22,500 nt of DNA from positions 17,501 through 40,000 of the forward strand of contig JAXCGZ010015151.1 of the NCBI GenBank assembly GCA_037179515.1, read 5' to 3'. The translations under genes were made by a program, and so were the position numbers. The notes under the pieces are model-generated. The model worked only from the letters and a program-made list of their open reading frames with translations, was not told the origin of the DNA and made no database searches. Origin of the DNA: Halocaridina rubra (lineage: Eukaryota; Arthropoda; Malacostraca; Decapoda; Atyidae). Positions 1-9,033 of the stretch are shown here, one piece after another; position 1 is the stretch's first letter, and the number at the start of each line of letters is the position of its first letter.

Positions 1-143
1 CCATGATCAGTCATACGTACGGAATCGTTATGCATAGAGGCAATGGTGTACAGGAAGTTGGTTCCATTGGTAATCTGTATTTTTACTATCCGATTTTTTT
101 TTTATTAGTCTTCATGACACAAAGACAATAATAGATAGATTAA

Positions 144-291
144 TCCACACTTTCAAACGTATACAGCAAAACATCAGATGCTCAACATTTTCACCCTCCA
201 CCGGGCCTCATCAGGAGCTCCTGATGAGGACCGGTGGAAGGTGAAAATTTTGAGCATCTAATGTACTTTCTTAATGCCTTTATAAGTGTGG

Positions 292-292
<1 letters not shown>
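144..292. repeat. 149-bp near-perfect foldback (inverted repeat)
   Basis: The two halves are reverse complements meeting at 217/218 with no spacer. The inner arms (176-217 and 218-259) differ at only 3 of 42 positions. Weaker pairing continues outward to tccacac (144-150) and gtgtgga (286-292). Each arm carries a CTGATGAG box followed 14 nt later by GAAA: + strand 221-228 and 243-246, and the mirror positions on the - strand. That order recalls the hammerhead ribozyme core, but there is an extra base before stem II and before stem III. I infer a foldback element, perhaps from the end of a Penelope-like element or retrozyme. No target-site duplication is visible. It directly abuts the (CT)n tract. 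Confidence 0.8.

Positions 293-293
<1 letters not shown>

Positions 294-386
<93 letters not shown>
294..386. repeat. (CT)n microsatellite
   Basis: An uninterrupted CT dinucleotide tract of about 93 bp, polypyrimidine on the + strand, starts within 2 bp of the foldback's right end. Apparent RE/ER-rich reading frames here are artefacts of the repeat. Confidence 0.97.
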
Positions 387-389
<3 letters not shown>

Positions 390-547
390 GTTCAAGGTCA
401 TTGGTAATATTAGATTTCTCGTATGCATGGTTGAGCGAGAGAGATGAGTACATCCTGCCTCGACGTCCAGAGCAATTGTTCGATGTCCATGTTAATGATT
501 TGTACAAGTGGCTTGATTAGTATATGTACATGCATGGTTTGGATTAG

Positions 548-831
548 GTAAAGATTAGCTACCCAAATTCATCACAAACCCTTAAGGGGGGTACAGACGA
601 TCATTATTACTGTCAGTAAAAATACTGACACTATTCTATTGGTGTGAACTACTACGTCCATATGATGGACACACCGACAGTAATAATGACAGTACAGGGA
701 AATACTGTCAGTAATATTGATCGTCTGTTTAGCCCTTAAAGTTATGGGGTTAGGTTTGGTGTTAACCTAGCTAAACTTGCAAAACCTAAAAATGTAAGGG
801 GCTCTTGTACTTAGGGGTCGCTAATCTTTAC
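548..831. mobile_element. Inverted-repeat element (outer element of a nest)
   Basis: The left end reads gtaaagattagctaccc (548-564). The right end (813-831) reads aggggtcgctaatctttac, whose reverse complement begins gtaaagattagcgaccc. This gives a terminal inverted repeat of about 17 bp with one mismatch. There is no reading frame between them, so this looks like a non-autonomous DNA element. Removing the inner element at 586-735 leaves about 130 bp. The right-end 19-mer recurs exactly at 6672-6690 and 9183-9201. I could not see a target-site duplication, so the superfamily is open. Confidence 0.55.
586..735. mobile_element. TTAA-flanked MITE, 150 bp
   Basis: TTAA occurs on both sides (582-585 and 736-739). 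Just inside, the ends form an inverted repeat: left ggggggtacagacgatca, right tgatcgtctgtttagccc, both followed inward by matching attactg/cagtaat sequence. Smaller hairpins (ggtgtg...cacacc, gtccat...atggac) fill the centre. It has no coding capacity. A TTAA target duplication with G-rich termini fits piggyBac- or Kolobok-type non-autonomous elements; the superfamily is inference. It sits inside the larger inverted-repeat element at 548-831. Confidence 0.72.
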
Positions 832-972
832 ATGATCCCATGGTTATTACTAATATCTTTACATGGATTTATTTCTTACTCATATCAAAGGTAATTTTTT
901 TTTTTTTACTTCAGCGACCCCAATTTGATGGGTAACGAAATGTGTAAAACTACAACTAGTTTTCTAACTGAG

Positions 973-1199
973 TGATAGCCTCCTGGCTAGTACAGTGGTA
1001 ACGCGCTGGCCACGCATTCGCGAGGTCGACGAATCGCGCCTCGTTCAGGCAAGAGAGTTTAAGCTGTTTACTGGGGAGGTTACTGCTGTGGCTGGTCACC
1101 ACAGTGGAGGGTTGGGGCCTGTGCCGGTTGGCGACCACCCTATGGGTCCTCCATGACCCGTTCCACCTATCCGTGGGTGGAGAATCTAAAAATAAAAAA
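973..1199 (+). mobile_element. tRNA-derived SINE (family A)
   Basis: The head contains a good Pol III A box (tggctagtacagtggtaac, about 984-1002). A degenerate B-box-like stretch (aggtcgacgaatcgc) follows near 1022-1036. A GC-richer body of about 150 bp, unlike the surrounding AT-rich DNA, ends in an A-rich tail (ctaaaaataaaaaac). The order of tRNA-like head, unrelated body and A-rich tail is typical of SINEs. The clover-leaf is too degraded for a functional tRNA. Confidence 0.6.
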
Positions 1200-2247
1200 C
1201 AGTGATCTAACCTGAATTAGTGTTATAATTATAGCATCAAAATACTTGATAACCTAAAATGATTGCTGCAACACCTTGGCAATTATCAGCTCGTTAGGGT
1301 GTGAAAATAAAATTATACCATATGAAATTCCGGTAAGAGCAGTTTCGTCGACTTTCCTATTTAAGGGTGGAATTACCACGGCAAGACTCTCCGATAACAC
1401 TTTCCGTCTTTATAAAGCAACAGATCACGAAATTAGAGTTTTTATTAAGTTTTATTTGTATATGATCAGGATTCTTGTTTCATGAGGCCCTGTGTTTGAA
1501 CCGGGATCATTGTGGCTATAATCTTATCAGCATATCTATCCTTAGAGCTAGAGTATGTGTGGTTACCTGTTTGTGTATATTTGTATGTGTGTGTTTGTCA
1601 CATGTTTTCCTACAGTGCCTGAACAGTTTATAGTAATCCCAAGAGGGTTTCCTTATATGGTATTGGAATAAAGACGGAAATGCTTCACACACTCGGTATT
1701 TTTCTTCTTTTTTCGTGGGGAGAGAATCCAGCTGCCAGCTGTATGAAGATTCGAAGAAGAAAAAATCCTCTCGCTTTTTTAAATTGAAAATGTTCTCATA
1801 GATTTATATACTGGGATTATATCTGCTTTTATATGTTTTATTCTGTTTCGTTGTTTAATGGGATTTAAATGTTTTTTATTTTTATGTTAATTGGTGTAAT
1901 CCTAGCCATTAACGACTCATTTTGAATGAAAACTTGGTCGATTCAAAACTCGAAGCTTTGAGCGCATCCTGTATTTTGGGGAATTCGCTTCAGCGATGAC
2001 ATTTCAGTGTCACTCTTCAATTACTCTTCAATTATTACACTATTTTATTATTAATTACTGGCTATGATATTTAAAATTAATTGCAAATTCTATTAATATT
2101 TTATTTATACATAACCAAATAGATTGTAATGTTTATCAACTGCAATATCACTGGGAGTGCCCATGTGCATATGTCCCCATGTACGTTATCTGAGTAAATA
2201 AATAAAAAATCAGTTCCTCTGAAAGCATATTTGTGGTTAGGCTAGGT
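1200..2247. other. Gene-free AT-rich stretch
   Basis: I see no supportable gene, RNA gene or recognisable element here. The sequence is AT-rich with a short TG-rich patch near 1565-1600 and a loose ttcttcttttttcg/cgaagaagaaaaaa inverted pair near 1700-1766. Short open frames are isolated and have no coding character. Confidence 0.5.
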
Positions 2248-2275
2248 ATTATTATTATTATTATTATTATTATTA
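2248..2275. repeat. (ATT)n microsatellite
   Basis: About nine tandem ATT units. Similar ATT/ATG-rich tracts sit beside the SINE copy at 4301-4496, so some may have grown from SINE tails. Confidence 0.9.
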
Positions 2276-2392
2276 AGCTTTATCATGATTGACCTAGGTT
2301 TCAAGGTATCTATGGCTTTTTGTTTTTGGTTAGGTACCGGATACAGTACATTAATTTGTATCTTCGTATTACCAGCGGTAGTGAAGGTCAGG

Positions 2393-2497
2393 CATACACT
2401 CAGGGTAACGATTACATCTGCCAAAACAAGTCCTTCGTAAGAAGGCAACCGTCCTAGCCCTTAGTAGAAAAGGGAGTCGTGACGTAAAACCGAATCC
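2393..2497 (+). mobile_element. 5'-truncated SINE (family B) with 13-bp TSD
   Basis: This 105-bp insertion matches, with few changes, the body of the SINE at 4301-4496 read on its - strand. Shared blocks include cactcagggtaacgattac and gccaaaacaagtccttcg, ending in gtgacgtaaaacc. It is flanked by a perfect 13-bp direct repeat, agtgaaggtcagg (2380-2392 and 2498-2510), the mark of target-primed reverse transcription. The tRNA-like head is missing, so the copy is 5'-truncated. One caveat is weak resemblance of the left repeat to internal SINE sequence. Confidence 0.75.
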
Positions 2498-2658
2498 AGT
2501 GAAGGTCAGGTCAAGATATTCTGATTATCAGCGATAAGAAATCGACTTTACTTATCTTAAACATGATGTTCACTTCATGTCACTTGACGTAACAAAAAAC
2601 AAGAATAAAAAAAAATGAATACATTGATAAAATGCAAGGTTGGATATTATATTCTGTG

Positions 2659-3168
2659 TGTCATTACCTAATTGTGCTTACGAGAAAGAACCATATGCTC
2701 GTACCTCCCCCCCCCCCGTGTCCTGGTTTGCTCCATTTAGTGTACTTAGTGATGCTAATCATATTTTGTCCTTAAAACTATGAATTGATTTAGCATTAAC
2801 TACCTCCTCGCTTAGCGAATTCCAGTCATCAACTACTTTTACACTAAAAAAAAAAACTTCCTTGCATCCTGCATAGGAGTTATCTTACGAAGCTTCAAAC
2901 TACGACATCTAGTTTTAGTGCCAGCCATAAACAGGCACCATATCTCCCCTCATTCTTCTAGCTTCTAGTGATGATAAGTCGGATTCCCTCAGTCTCTCCT
3001 CATAACTGAGATTGCGTATTTCTGGCACTTAGTTTCGTGATGTCTTTAAACTTTTTCCAGCTTATGTATGTGTTTTTCCAAGTGTGGATTCCAAAAAGGG
3101 GGGCTGCATATTCCAGCTTTGGCCTCACACTTTACATAACTATTTCTGAACAAGTCTTTGCCCATGTG
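2659..3168 (-). mobile_element. LINE family 1, degraded 3' fragment
   Basis: Read on the - strand, this matches the C-terminal third and 3' UTR of the non-LTR element at 19423-20619. It includes the region encoding (V)RPKLEYAAPFWNP and the 3' end caattaggtaat. It is the most diverged of the four copies. It has an A-run and an 11-C run (2707-2717), several frame breaks, and an internal deletion of roughly 60 bp covering the VFKFLHGYDR segment. The 5' end is truncated near 3168. It is not functional. Confidence 0.82.
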
Positions 3169-3399
3169 TATGTGTAAATATAAGTATAAGTAAATGCCAT
3201 CTGATCCTTCGGCCTGCAGAACATATGTGTACAGATACTAAGTTTCCTATTTTGTATTGCGTTTTGTTGTTCATTAATTTTGTACTCATAGTTTACTGTA
3301 TGTACAAGTGCTACAGACACTTGCAAGCCGTTTAAATGTACATACAGTCTGTGTAAACAGTGGTTTTGCTCTCATTATTAGTTCTATTGGTAAAACACC

Positions 3400-3526
3400 T
3401 ATAATAATAATAATAATAATAATGATAATAATAATAGTAATAATAATAATGAAAATTAATAATAATAATTATTATTATTTCAGTAGTAGTAATAGTAGTA
3501 GCAGCAGCATTAGTAGTAATATATGA
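3400..3526. repeat. Compound (AAT)n/(TAG)n microsatellite
   Basis: Imperfect AAT/ATT repeats interrupted by single bases (about 3400-3480) pass into TAG/AGC trinucleotide repeats. Poly-Ile, poly-Tyr or poly-Ser frames over it come from the repeat. Confidence 0.9.
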
Positions 3527-3674
3527 AGGAGAATGAGCTCTAGAAAGATCTTCCACTTCGTTTCAAAGACCTTTACAGATGAATGACCATGCTGTCAACA
3601 TATTCTAGCTGAAAAGCGTTGGTTCTTAGTTTTTTGTTTTTTTTTAGATATTACATTAAAGAGAGCAATGCTTA

Positions 3675-3712
3675 TAGTAGTAGTAGTAGAAGTAATTGTA
3701 GTAGTAGTTTGC
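3675..3712. repeat. (AGT)n-rich trinucleotide tract
   Basis: Imperfect tandem AGT/TAG units, interrupted once, in the same style as the tracts at 3480-3526 and 6395-6425. Confidence 0.7.
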
Positions 3713-3773
3713 GTGATATTGTGACCAATAGCAATTGCACTAATTACTGTGCCAGTAAAGATGTAATTGCCAT

Positions 3774-3895
<122 letters not shown>

Positions 3896-3982
3896 TGTCT
3901 ATATCTATCTATCTTAACATACATAATAACTCTTTACTAGAACAACTTACCCCTATTCATCAACTATCTTCTTAAGGCTCTT

Positions 3983-4110
3983 TTCTACGATGTTTCGTGG
4001 ATAGACCTCACATTCACTCGCAATCATAACCTTGTAAATCCACTGTCATGACCTCATTTGTCATGGAGGGTTGAAAGTGGAGGTACTTAAGCTATCCACG
4101 ATATCGTAAA
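3983..4110. repeat. Short inverted repeat, possible MITE
   Basis: The left arm around 3983-4004 (tacgatgtttcgtggatag) pairs with the right arm at 4092-4110 (ctatccacgatatcgtaaa), with a few mismatches. About 90 bp lies between them, with an inner tcatgac/gtcatgg pairing. Size and structure suggest a small foldback element, but no target duplication was found. Confidence 0.4.
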
Positions 4111-4189
4111 TGATAATATATAATCTTGCATCCTTATATAAGGTCGTTTGGGAATAGGGCCTTCAGCTCAAATCACTTTTGAAAGCACA

Positions 4190-4300
4190 ACAGTGATGAT
4201 AATAATTGTGATGATAATAATAATAATAATAATTCATATAATAATAATAGTTATAATAGCAGTAATACTACTACTAATAATGATGATGATAATAATAATG
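4190..4300. repeat. Imperfect (ATT/ATG)n tract at SINE 3' end
   Basis: ATT, ATG and AGT units lie exactly on the 3' side of the - strand SINE at 4301-4496. This is what expansion of a simple-sequence SINE tail would produce. Confidence 0.8.
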
Positions 4301-4496
4301 TTCCGGTTTTACGTCACGGACTCCCTTTTCTACCAAGGGTTAGGACAGTTGCTTTCTTACGAAGGACTTGTTTTGGCAGATGTAATCGTTACCCTGAGTG
4401 CATGCCCTTGCTAACCTCAGACCGTGACGGGGCGCGAACCCTCGACTTGACGCCTCAAAGTCGAGGACGCTACCGCTTGAGCCACGGTGACTACTG
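4301..4496 (-). mobile_element. tRNA-derived SINE (family B), full-length head
   Basis: On the - strand the head (4496 to about 4423) has a strong A box (gtggctcaagcggtagcg) and a strong B box (gggttcgcgcccc). A potential stem cctcgactt...aagtcgagg lies between them, giving a Ser/Leu-like tRNA outline. The body then matches the truncated copy at 2393-2497 and ends gtgacgtaaaaccgg before an ATT-rich tail. The head is followed by a long unrelated body and tail, so it is a SINE and not a free-standing tRNA gene. Confidence 0.78.
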
Positions 4497-4860
4497 TAAT
4501 AATAATGATTATTATTATTATTATATCAGTTTTGACAATATACTGATTATTCTTTAAAGCTTTTTCTTTAAAATAAAATCCTTATCAAAATGGGCCATAT
4601 ATGATTAAGCATTTGGTGATATATCCTTATCATTATTGTTAGAAAAGGTCAGATAAGAGATGAAGGAATGGATGATAAGCATTTCCGACCAGAGATAAAA
4701 ATGCTTGCTAGGAACAAAGAATAAAACGGTATTTGTCTTTATATTATTATTATTATTATAGTGATAATGATAGAACATATTCAGTGTAATTACCTTACTC
4801 TTTTTGAAATGTCTTTAAATAATCTACCTTCCTTGTCTTGAATAAAACTAGGGCACTCTT
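4497..4860. other. Gene-free AT-rich stretch
   Basis: It contains short ATT/AAT repeats (about 4497-4525 and 4742-4760) and otherwise unremarkable AT-rich sequence. I see no gene. Confidence 0.5.
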
Positions 4861-4867
4861 AACTAGA

Positions 4868-4940
4868 ACTCCACACCTTAGTTCACTGGGCCACAGAGAT
4901 TACTTGAGAGGAAACTGGAACATCTACTGATGTTACAGAC
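4868..4940 (-). mobile_element. SINE-like repeat (family C), copy 1
   Basis: About 70 bp aligns, at an estimated two-thirds identity, with 7850-7925. Shared blocks run from acaccttagttcactgggcca through gaactggaac to tactgatgt. On the - strand it has an A-box-like tggcccagtgaactaagg. The B box seen in copy 2 is absent or eroded. Confidence 0.5.
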
Positions 4941-5095
4941 GGAGGGATGCCACTGCGATCATAGCTCTTTGAGCCATAAATAAATTAGTGCAGAGAAATA
5001 TGCCAAAATTCAATGATATAGTGTGAAATATGAGTCTGTTAAACAAATACGAAAAAATGTGTATGCATATACGCTCGTACATATGCACACACACG

Positions 5096-5459
5096 GAATT
5101 AGACTTACCATCACTCGAAGCTAGAAGAGTGAGGGGGGATATGGTGACAGTCTTTAAATTCCTTCATGGTTATGATAGTGGATAGGGATCGATATTATGA
5201 TATGGCTGGCTCTAGAACTAGAGGTCATAGTTTGAAGCTTCGTAAGAAAACTTGTTTGCAGGATGTAAGGAAATACTTTTTCAGTGTAAGAGTAGTTGAT
5301 AATTGGAATTGGCTAAGCGAGGAGGTAGTTAATGCTATCTCAATCCATAGTTTTAAGGACAGGTATGATAAGTATCACTAAGTCTAAAATGGAACCGATG
5401 AGGAGACGGGAAGATACGAGCTTTGGGCTCTTTCCCGTAAACACAATTAGGTAATCACA
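5096..5459 (+). mobile_element. LINE family 1, 5'-truncated 3' end
   Basis: Close match to 20255-20619, starting at the codons for (L)DLPSLEARR and running through the stop codon and 3' UTR to the terminal caattaggtaatcaca. A 2-bp deletion near 5177 (gatagtgg against gatagagtgg) shifts the frame inside VFKFLHGYDRVDRDRY, so this is a dead copy. The truncation point abuts a short CA run. It faces the opposite copy at 5803-6120 tail to tail. Confidence 0.9.
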
Positions 5460-5670
5460 CCTCCGACCTCGTCGGCAATAACAGAATTCGGTCACATATG
5501 ACGGGGTCTTGTCTATATGTGTACACATTTCGTGCCATAATTTGGCACTTGTCTTGTTTGACCGTGCAAGGTACTTTTGGCATTCGTGATTTTCTCACTT
5601 TACAAGTGCCAGGGAGTTGCATCATGGTTTCAGGTGCTATGATGTGGGCGTTTCAGATAGAATAATTTCA

Positions 5671-5786
5671 CATAGTTATTAATATAGGTATATAGTAGTA
5701 GTAGTAGCCAGAAAAACGATAGCAACGACATAGATATTAATATAAGTATATAGTAGTAGTAGTAGCCATAGAAGCAATAGCAACAA
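5671..5786. repeat. Two tandem 58-bp units
   Basis: Unit 1 (5671-5728) and unit 2 (5729-5786) align end to end, each with a (TAG)n core followed by tagcca and an a-rich segment with gcaac. A few substitutions separate them. They fill the spacer between two opposed LINE fragments. Confidence 0.8.
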
Positions 5787-5802
5787 TAGTAGTAGTAAAA
5801 TA

Positions 5803-6120
5803 TGTGATTACCTAATTGTGTTTACGGGAAAGAGCCCAAAGCTCGTATCTTCCCGTCTCCTCATCGCTTCCATTTTATACTTAGTCATACTTATCATACC
5901 TGTCCTTAAAACTATGGATTGAGATAGCATTAACTACCTCCTCGCTTAGCCAATTCCAATTATCAACTACTCTTACACTGAAAAAGTATTTCCTTACATC
6001 CTGCAAAGAACTTTTCTTACGAAGCTTCAAACTATGACCTCTAGTTCTAGAGCCAGCCATATCAAAATATCGATCCCTATCCACTCTATCATAACCATGA
6101 AGGAATTTAAAGACTGTCAC
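5803..6120 (-). mobile_element. LINE family 1, 5'-truncated 3' end (- strand)
   Basis: Reverse-strand copy of the same 3' region. Its frame is intact from VTVFKFLHGYDR to the natural C-terminus KDRYDKYD, followed by the 3' UTR and terminal caattaggtaatcaca (5803 side). The 5' end is truncated at gtgacag, next to a GT run (6121-6134). It keeps AGSRTRG and NWNWLSEEVVNAIS like the 5096-5459 copy, where the 19.4-20.6 kb copy has TGSRTRG and NWNWISEEVVNATS, so these two copies look closer to each other. Confidence 0.9.
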
Positions 6121-6671
6121 TCTGTGTGTGTGTCTATGGTATTTAAGCACGAACAATGTAACTGCATAATTATGTCTTTTGTCTCACTCATTGGGAGTAT
6201 TTTTTTTTAAATAGATTCTTTTGTCCATCTGTTTGTTTGGCATTGGTTCTTTGTTGAGAATTAGCATATCTTAAAGAAAGAGAAATCAGAAAAAGATGTT
6301 AGGAGGTAATAATGATAATAATAAGAATAATAGTAATAATGTCAATATAAAATAAGAATAAAATGCAAGAAGGCATTCTTTTATTCCTCTAGCAGTAGTA
6401 GTAGTAGTAGTAGTAGCAGTAGTAAGAAGAAGAAAAGAAAGAAAACAGGTGATACATAGCTACTTATAGAGCAAATGTGAAAGCTTCTAATTCTGGCTTT
6501 GTGTATCACTTTCTCTCTCTGTTTGCGGTACGTACGTACAAACGTACACATAACCTTTCCTCGTACCTAGTGCACGTATGTGTCTGCATTTACCAAATAT
6601 ACACTTCACTATTATTGCTAGAGGAGAATCTAGCGTAACCTAACAATTTACGGTTGTTTTTATAATATACT

Positions 6672-6690
6672 AGGGGTCGCTAATCTTTAC
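6672..6690 (+). repeat. Dispersed 19-mer, copy 2 of 3
   Basis: Sequence aggggtcgctaatctttac is identical to 813-831 and 9183-9201. In all three a T precedes it. Upstream, aatttacgg...tttttataatatacta resembles the flank of copy 3, so more than the 19 bp is shared. It is probably the end of a dispersed element. Confidence 0.7.
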
Positions 6691-6879
6691 CATATCCGAA
6701 ACACCTATTAACGAATAATTTTTTTTTTTACAAATATTACACAAGTATATTTTTCATGGCTTACCTCATCACTAACCTACCTACCTACCAACCTTACCTA
6801 CTTACCCAACCACCCATTTCTTCACCTGGTGTCTTGCCCTTCCCCCACACATGAACTCATTCACCTGACAAATCTTTCC

Positions 6880-6948
6880 TCGTTCGCTTTTGTCAGCGAA
6901 CGAAGTCTCTACGAAAACTTACATTATCGGTAACATTTCGTAGACTTC
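6880..6948. repeat. Two adjacent hairpins
   Basis: The first hairpin pairs tcgttcgct (6880-6888) with agcgaacga (6895-6903). The second pairs gaagtctctacgaaa (6902-6916) with tttcgtagacttc (6936-6948), allowing a 2-base bulge. The function is unknown. Confidence 0.6.
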
Positions 6949-7202
6949 TCATTCTGTGCATGTGAGAGGATATTTTATTCTTACACCAAGTCAAAAATCC
7001 CACTTATACTGGGATTGGCGGAGTCAAAGCAGAATTTTGACTCTTTGCATGAGGAAAATAGTAAGAAGATATTTTAATACCTCTCCAATTTATCATTCGG
7101 TACTGTGGAGAGAGAGAGAGAGAGTTTAAATAGAAATGTCATGCTGACTGCAAGAATATACCTAGTGTAAACAGTCTTTCTCTTTTCACACTAGGTCACT
7201 GG

Positions 7203-7205
<3 letters not shown>

Positions 7206-7264
<59 letters not shown>
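7206..7264. repeat. (CT)n microsatellite
   Basis: About 29 uninterrupted CT units. A small (GA)n tract lies at about 7108-7123, and a 9-bp inverted pair (cctagtgt at 7161, acactagg at 7188) lies just upstream. Confidence 0.97.
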
Positions 7265-7268
<4 letters not shown>

Positions 7269-7806
7269 ATTAGATTTGACTCCTGGAACTGACTTTCTCA
7301 AAATATGTTCATTAACTTTTATTTTGAGATTTTCTAAGTCCTATTGGAATTAAAGAGTAGAAATTTCAAAGGAGTTCCCGAAGGTGGTTATCCTTCAGTA
7401 ACCAAAAATAGATACTCAATAGATTCTCCCCCCCCCCCCGTGACTTGCCTGTTATTCAAGGTCACTCACTTAAAAGGAAGTTTCTTATTTTACGCATCAA
7501 GTAGGCTACTTAGTGGCCTATTTGAAGGCCATAATCATGATAATCATAAAATTCCATACAAAGTTTAGAATCTAATTATATTATTTACGGTTATATCCTT
7601 CAAAATAATAATTCAGAATGTTCAACCACACCTCCATATTGCAGTAAATGCATGTTGGTATTTTTAAAATTGTTCGAAAAGTCTCAAATTATCCGACATT
7701 TATTTTTATTATATTATTGCTTCAGATACTACGTCGGCGTGTAAAGTAGTAGAGGGTAATTTTTGCTGTTATCATCATTACTGTTGTACTAAAAAAAAAA
7801 AAAAAA

Positions 7807-7925
7807 CTTACTCCCTACTATCGGGATTCGAACCTGGGACCTGTAGAATAGGTATCCACAGCTTACTGCACTAAGTCATGGAGATCTCTAAAAGAGAGAG
7901 AACTGGAACTTATACTGATGTCACC
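7807..7925 (-). mobile_element. SINE-like repeat (family C), copy 2, tRNA-like part
   Basis: On the - strand there is a perfect Pol III B box (ggttcgaatcc, 7824-7834 as the reverse complement). An A-box-like tgacttagtgcagtaagc lies upstream, and a run of T follows (the A run at 7790-7806 on +), which could act as a Pol III terminator. The 7850-7925 part aligns with 4868-4940. The acceptor and T stems do not pair well, so I call it a tRNA-derived repeat and not a tRNA gene. Confidence 0.55.
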
Positions 7926-9030
7926 CAGATTTATAGAGGGAACCAGTACTTCGCTTTGCAACTCTGAAATGTTTACCTCTCTCCCGACCTGTGGCTGGTA
8001 ATAAAGTCACTGGTAAAAATTTACAGATTAGGTTAGACTTGACTCTATGAGACTTTTTTAACTAGATTCGGAAGCACACATATTTAATTCTCCTCAATAT
8101 TGTTATTAACGCTTAATTATATAATCGCATACTGACAGGGAATATCTCCCATACATTCAAGGAATGGCTTAGAGATTTGCTGTTATGTGGAGGAAGATAG
8201 AGTTTTATGAAGGATAAAGAATCTCTGCATGTTTATTCAGCTGAAATCTCTCTTTGTTTACATTTTTCTTTCAGTGTTAGAGCTACATGATCTACCACTT
8301 CCTCTTGCAAGATAAATCAACAGTTATGTAATCATTCGTTTCCTATCTTAATCTGACATTTTGTACTTTATTTTTCTCAGTTTGGCACAAATCCATTTTC
8401 TTCAAAATGAGATAGGTCTATATCATATACTGTATGTTAATATTTTTATTAGTTTGAAGTTCATATTGTAACAACTCGTAGGCCTATAAAAATTTTTAAG
8501 CTATATTTGTATAGAAAAAATTGGATGCAAGACTCACTGCTTAAACTCCATAAATATGAGCATACATGTACTGTTTACCAAGTCACGAAATCTGCCATCA
8601 TCAGGCCCAGGCACCAAAAAAAAAAAAATGGGAGTGTTGTGACTTGTCAGATATGAAGGGATAGATGGGTATCATGTAGAATGCTTGTCAAAAGATTAAG
8701 AGACTGTATGTTTTGTCTCTAAGGTGTCATTGTCTAATCAAACTTTCTGTAAGTTTGTATATTAAACTAAATAAATTATCTTTTCTTAAATGCTTTCTAG
8801 TCATTTATTTGGTGTTAATTAATACAAACCTCTCGCTCTTTTTTATTATTGTTAATGTACTTAAAACAACATAAATTTGTTGAAGTACTGTATGTAATAC
8901 AAGGCTGTATTTTATTTAGTTATTAATCACAATAAATGCTCCTTCATTATAGCACTAAAAAGAATAAAAAAAATTACACAGTCATTCTGACTGGCTAGGT
9001 ACTTCAGTATCTGAAGCCACCTTTTTGAAA
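7926..9030. other. Gene-free AT-rich stretch upstream of the SLC10 gene
   Basis: No protein-coding or RNA gene is visible. Untranslated 5' exon(s) and the promoter of the downstream gene may lie here or farther upstream. Nothing such as a clear TATA/Inr pair lets me place them. Confidence 0.4.
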
Positions 9031-9033
9031 ACT

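Larger units (their letters stand above)
6135..7200. other. Gene-free stretch with small hairpins
   Basis: I see no gene. It holds short AAT and (TAG)n tracts (about 6307-6340, 6395-6425), the 19-mer shared with 813-831 and 9183-9201 (at 6672-6690), an ACCTACCT-rich patch (about 6775-6815) and two adjacent hairpins (6880-6948). Confidence 0.5.

Noticed and set aside
280..507. Open frame of Arg-Glu repeats
   Set aside because: It is the antisense translation of the (CT)n tract; no coding evidence outside the repeat.
586..735. CRISPR-like or riboswitch structure
   Set aside because: The inverted repeats are terminal, with TTAA duplications; there is no array of spaced direct repeats, and the context is eukaryotic.
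4423..4496. Functional tRNA-Ser/Leu gene on the - strand
   Set aside because: The A and B boxes are good, but the head continues into a body shared with another genomic copy and an ATT tail, so it is a SINE head.
7344..7568. 74-codon open frame
   Set aside because: It contains a C run giving poly-Pro, has no similarity I recognise, and lacks splice or start context.
7807..7890. Functional tRNA gene on the - strand
   Set aside because: The B box is perfect, but the acceptor and T stems pair poorly and the sequence belongs to a repeat with a second copy at 4868-4940.
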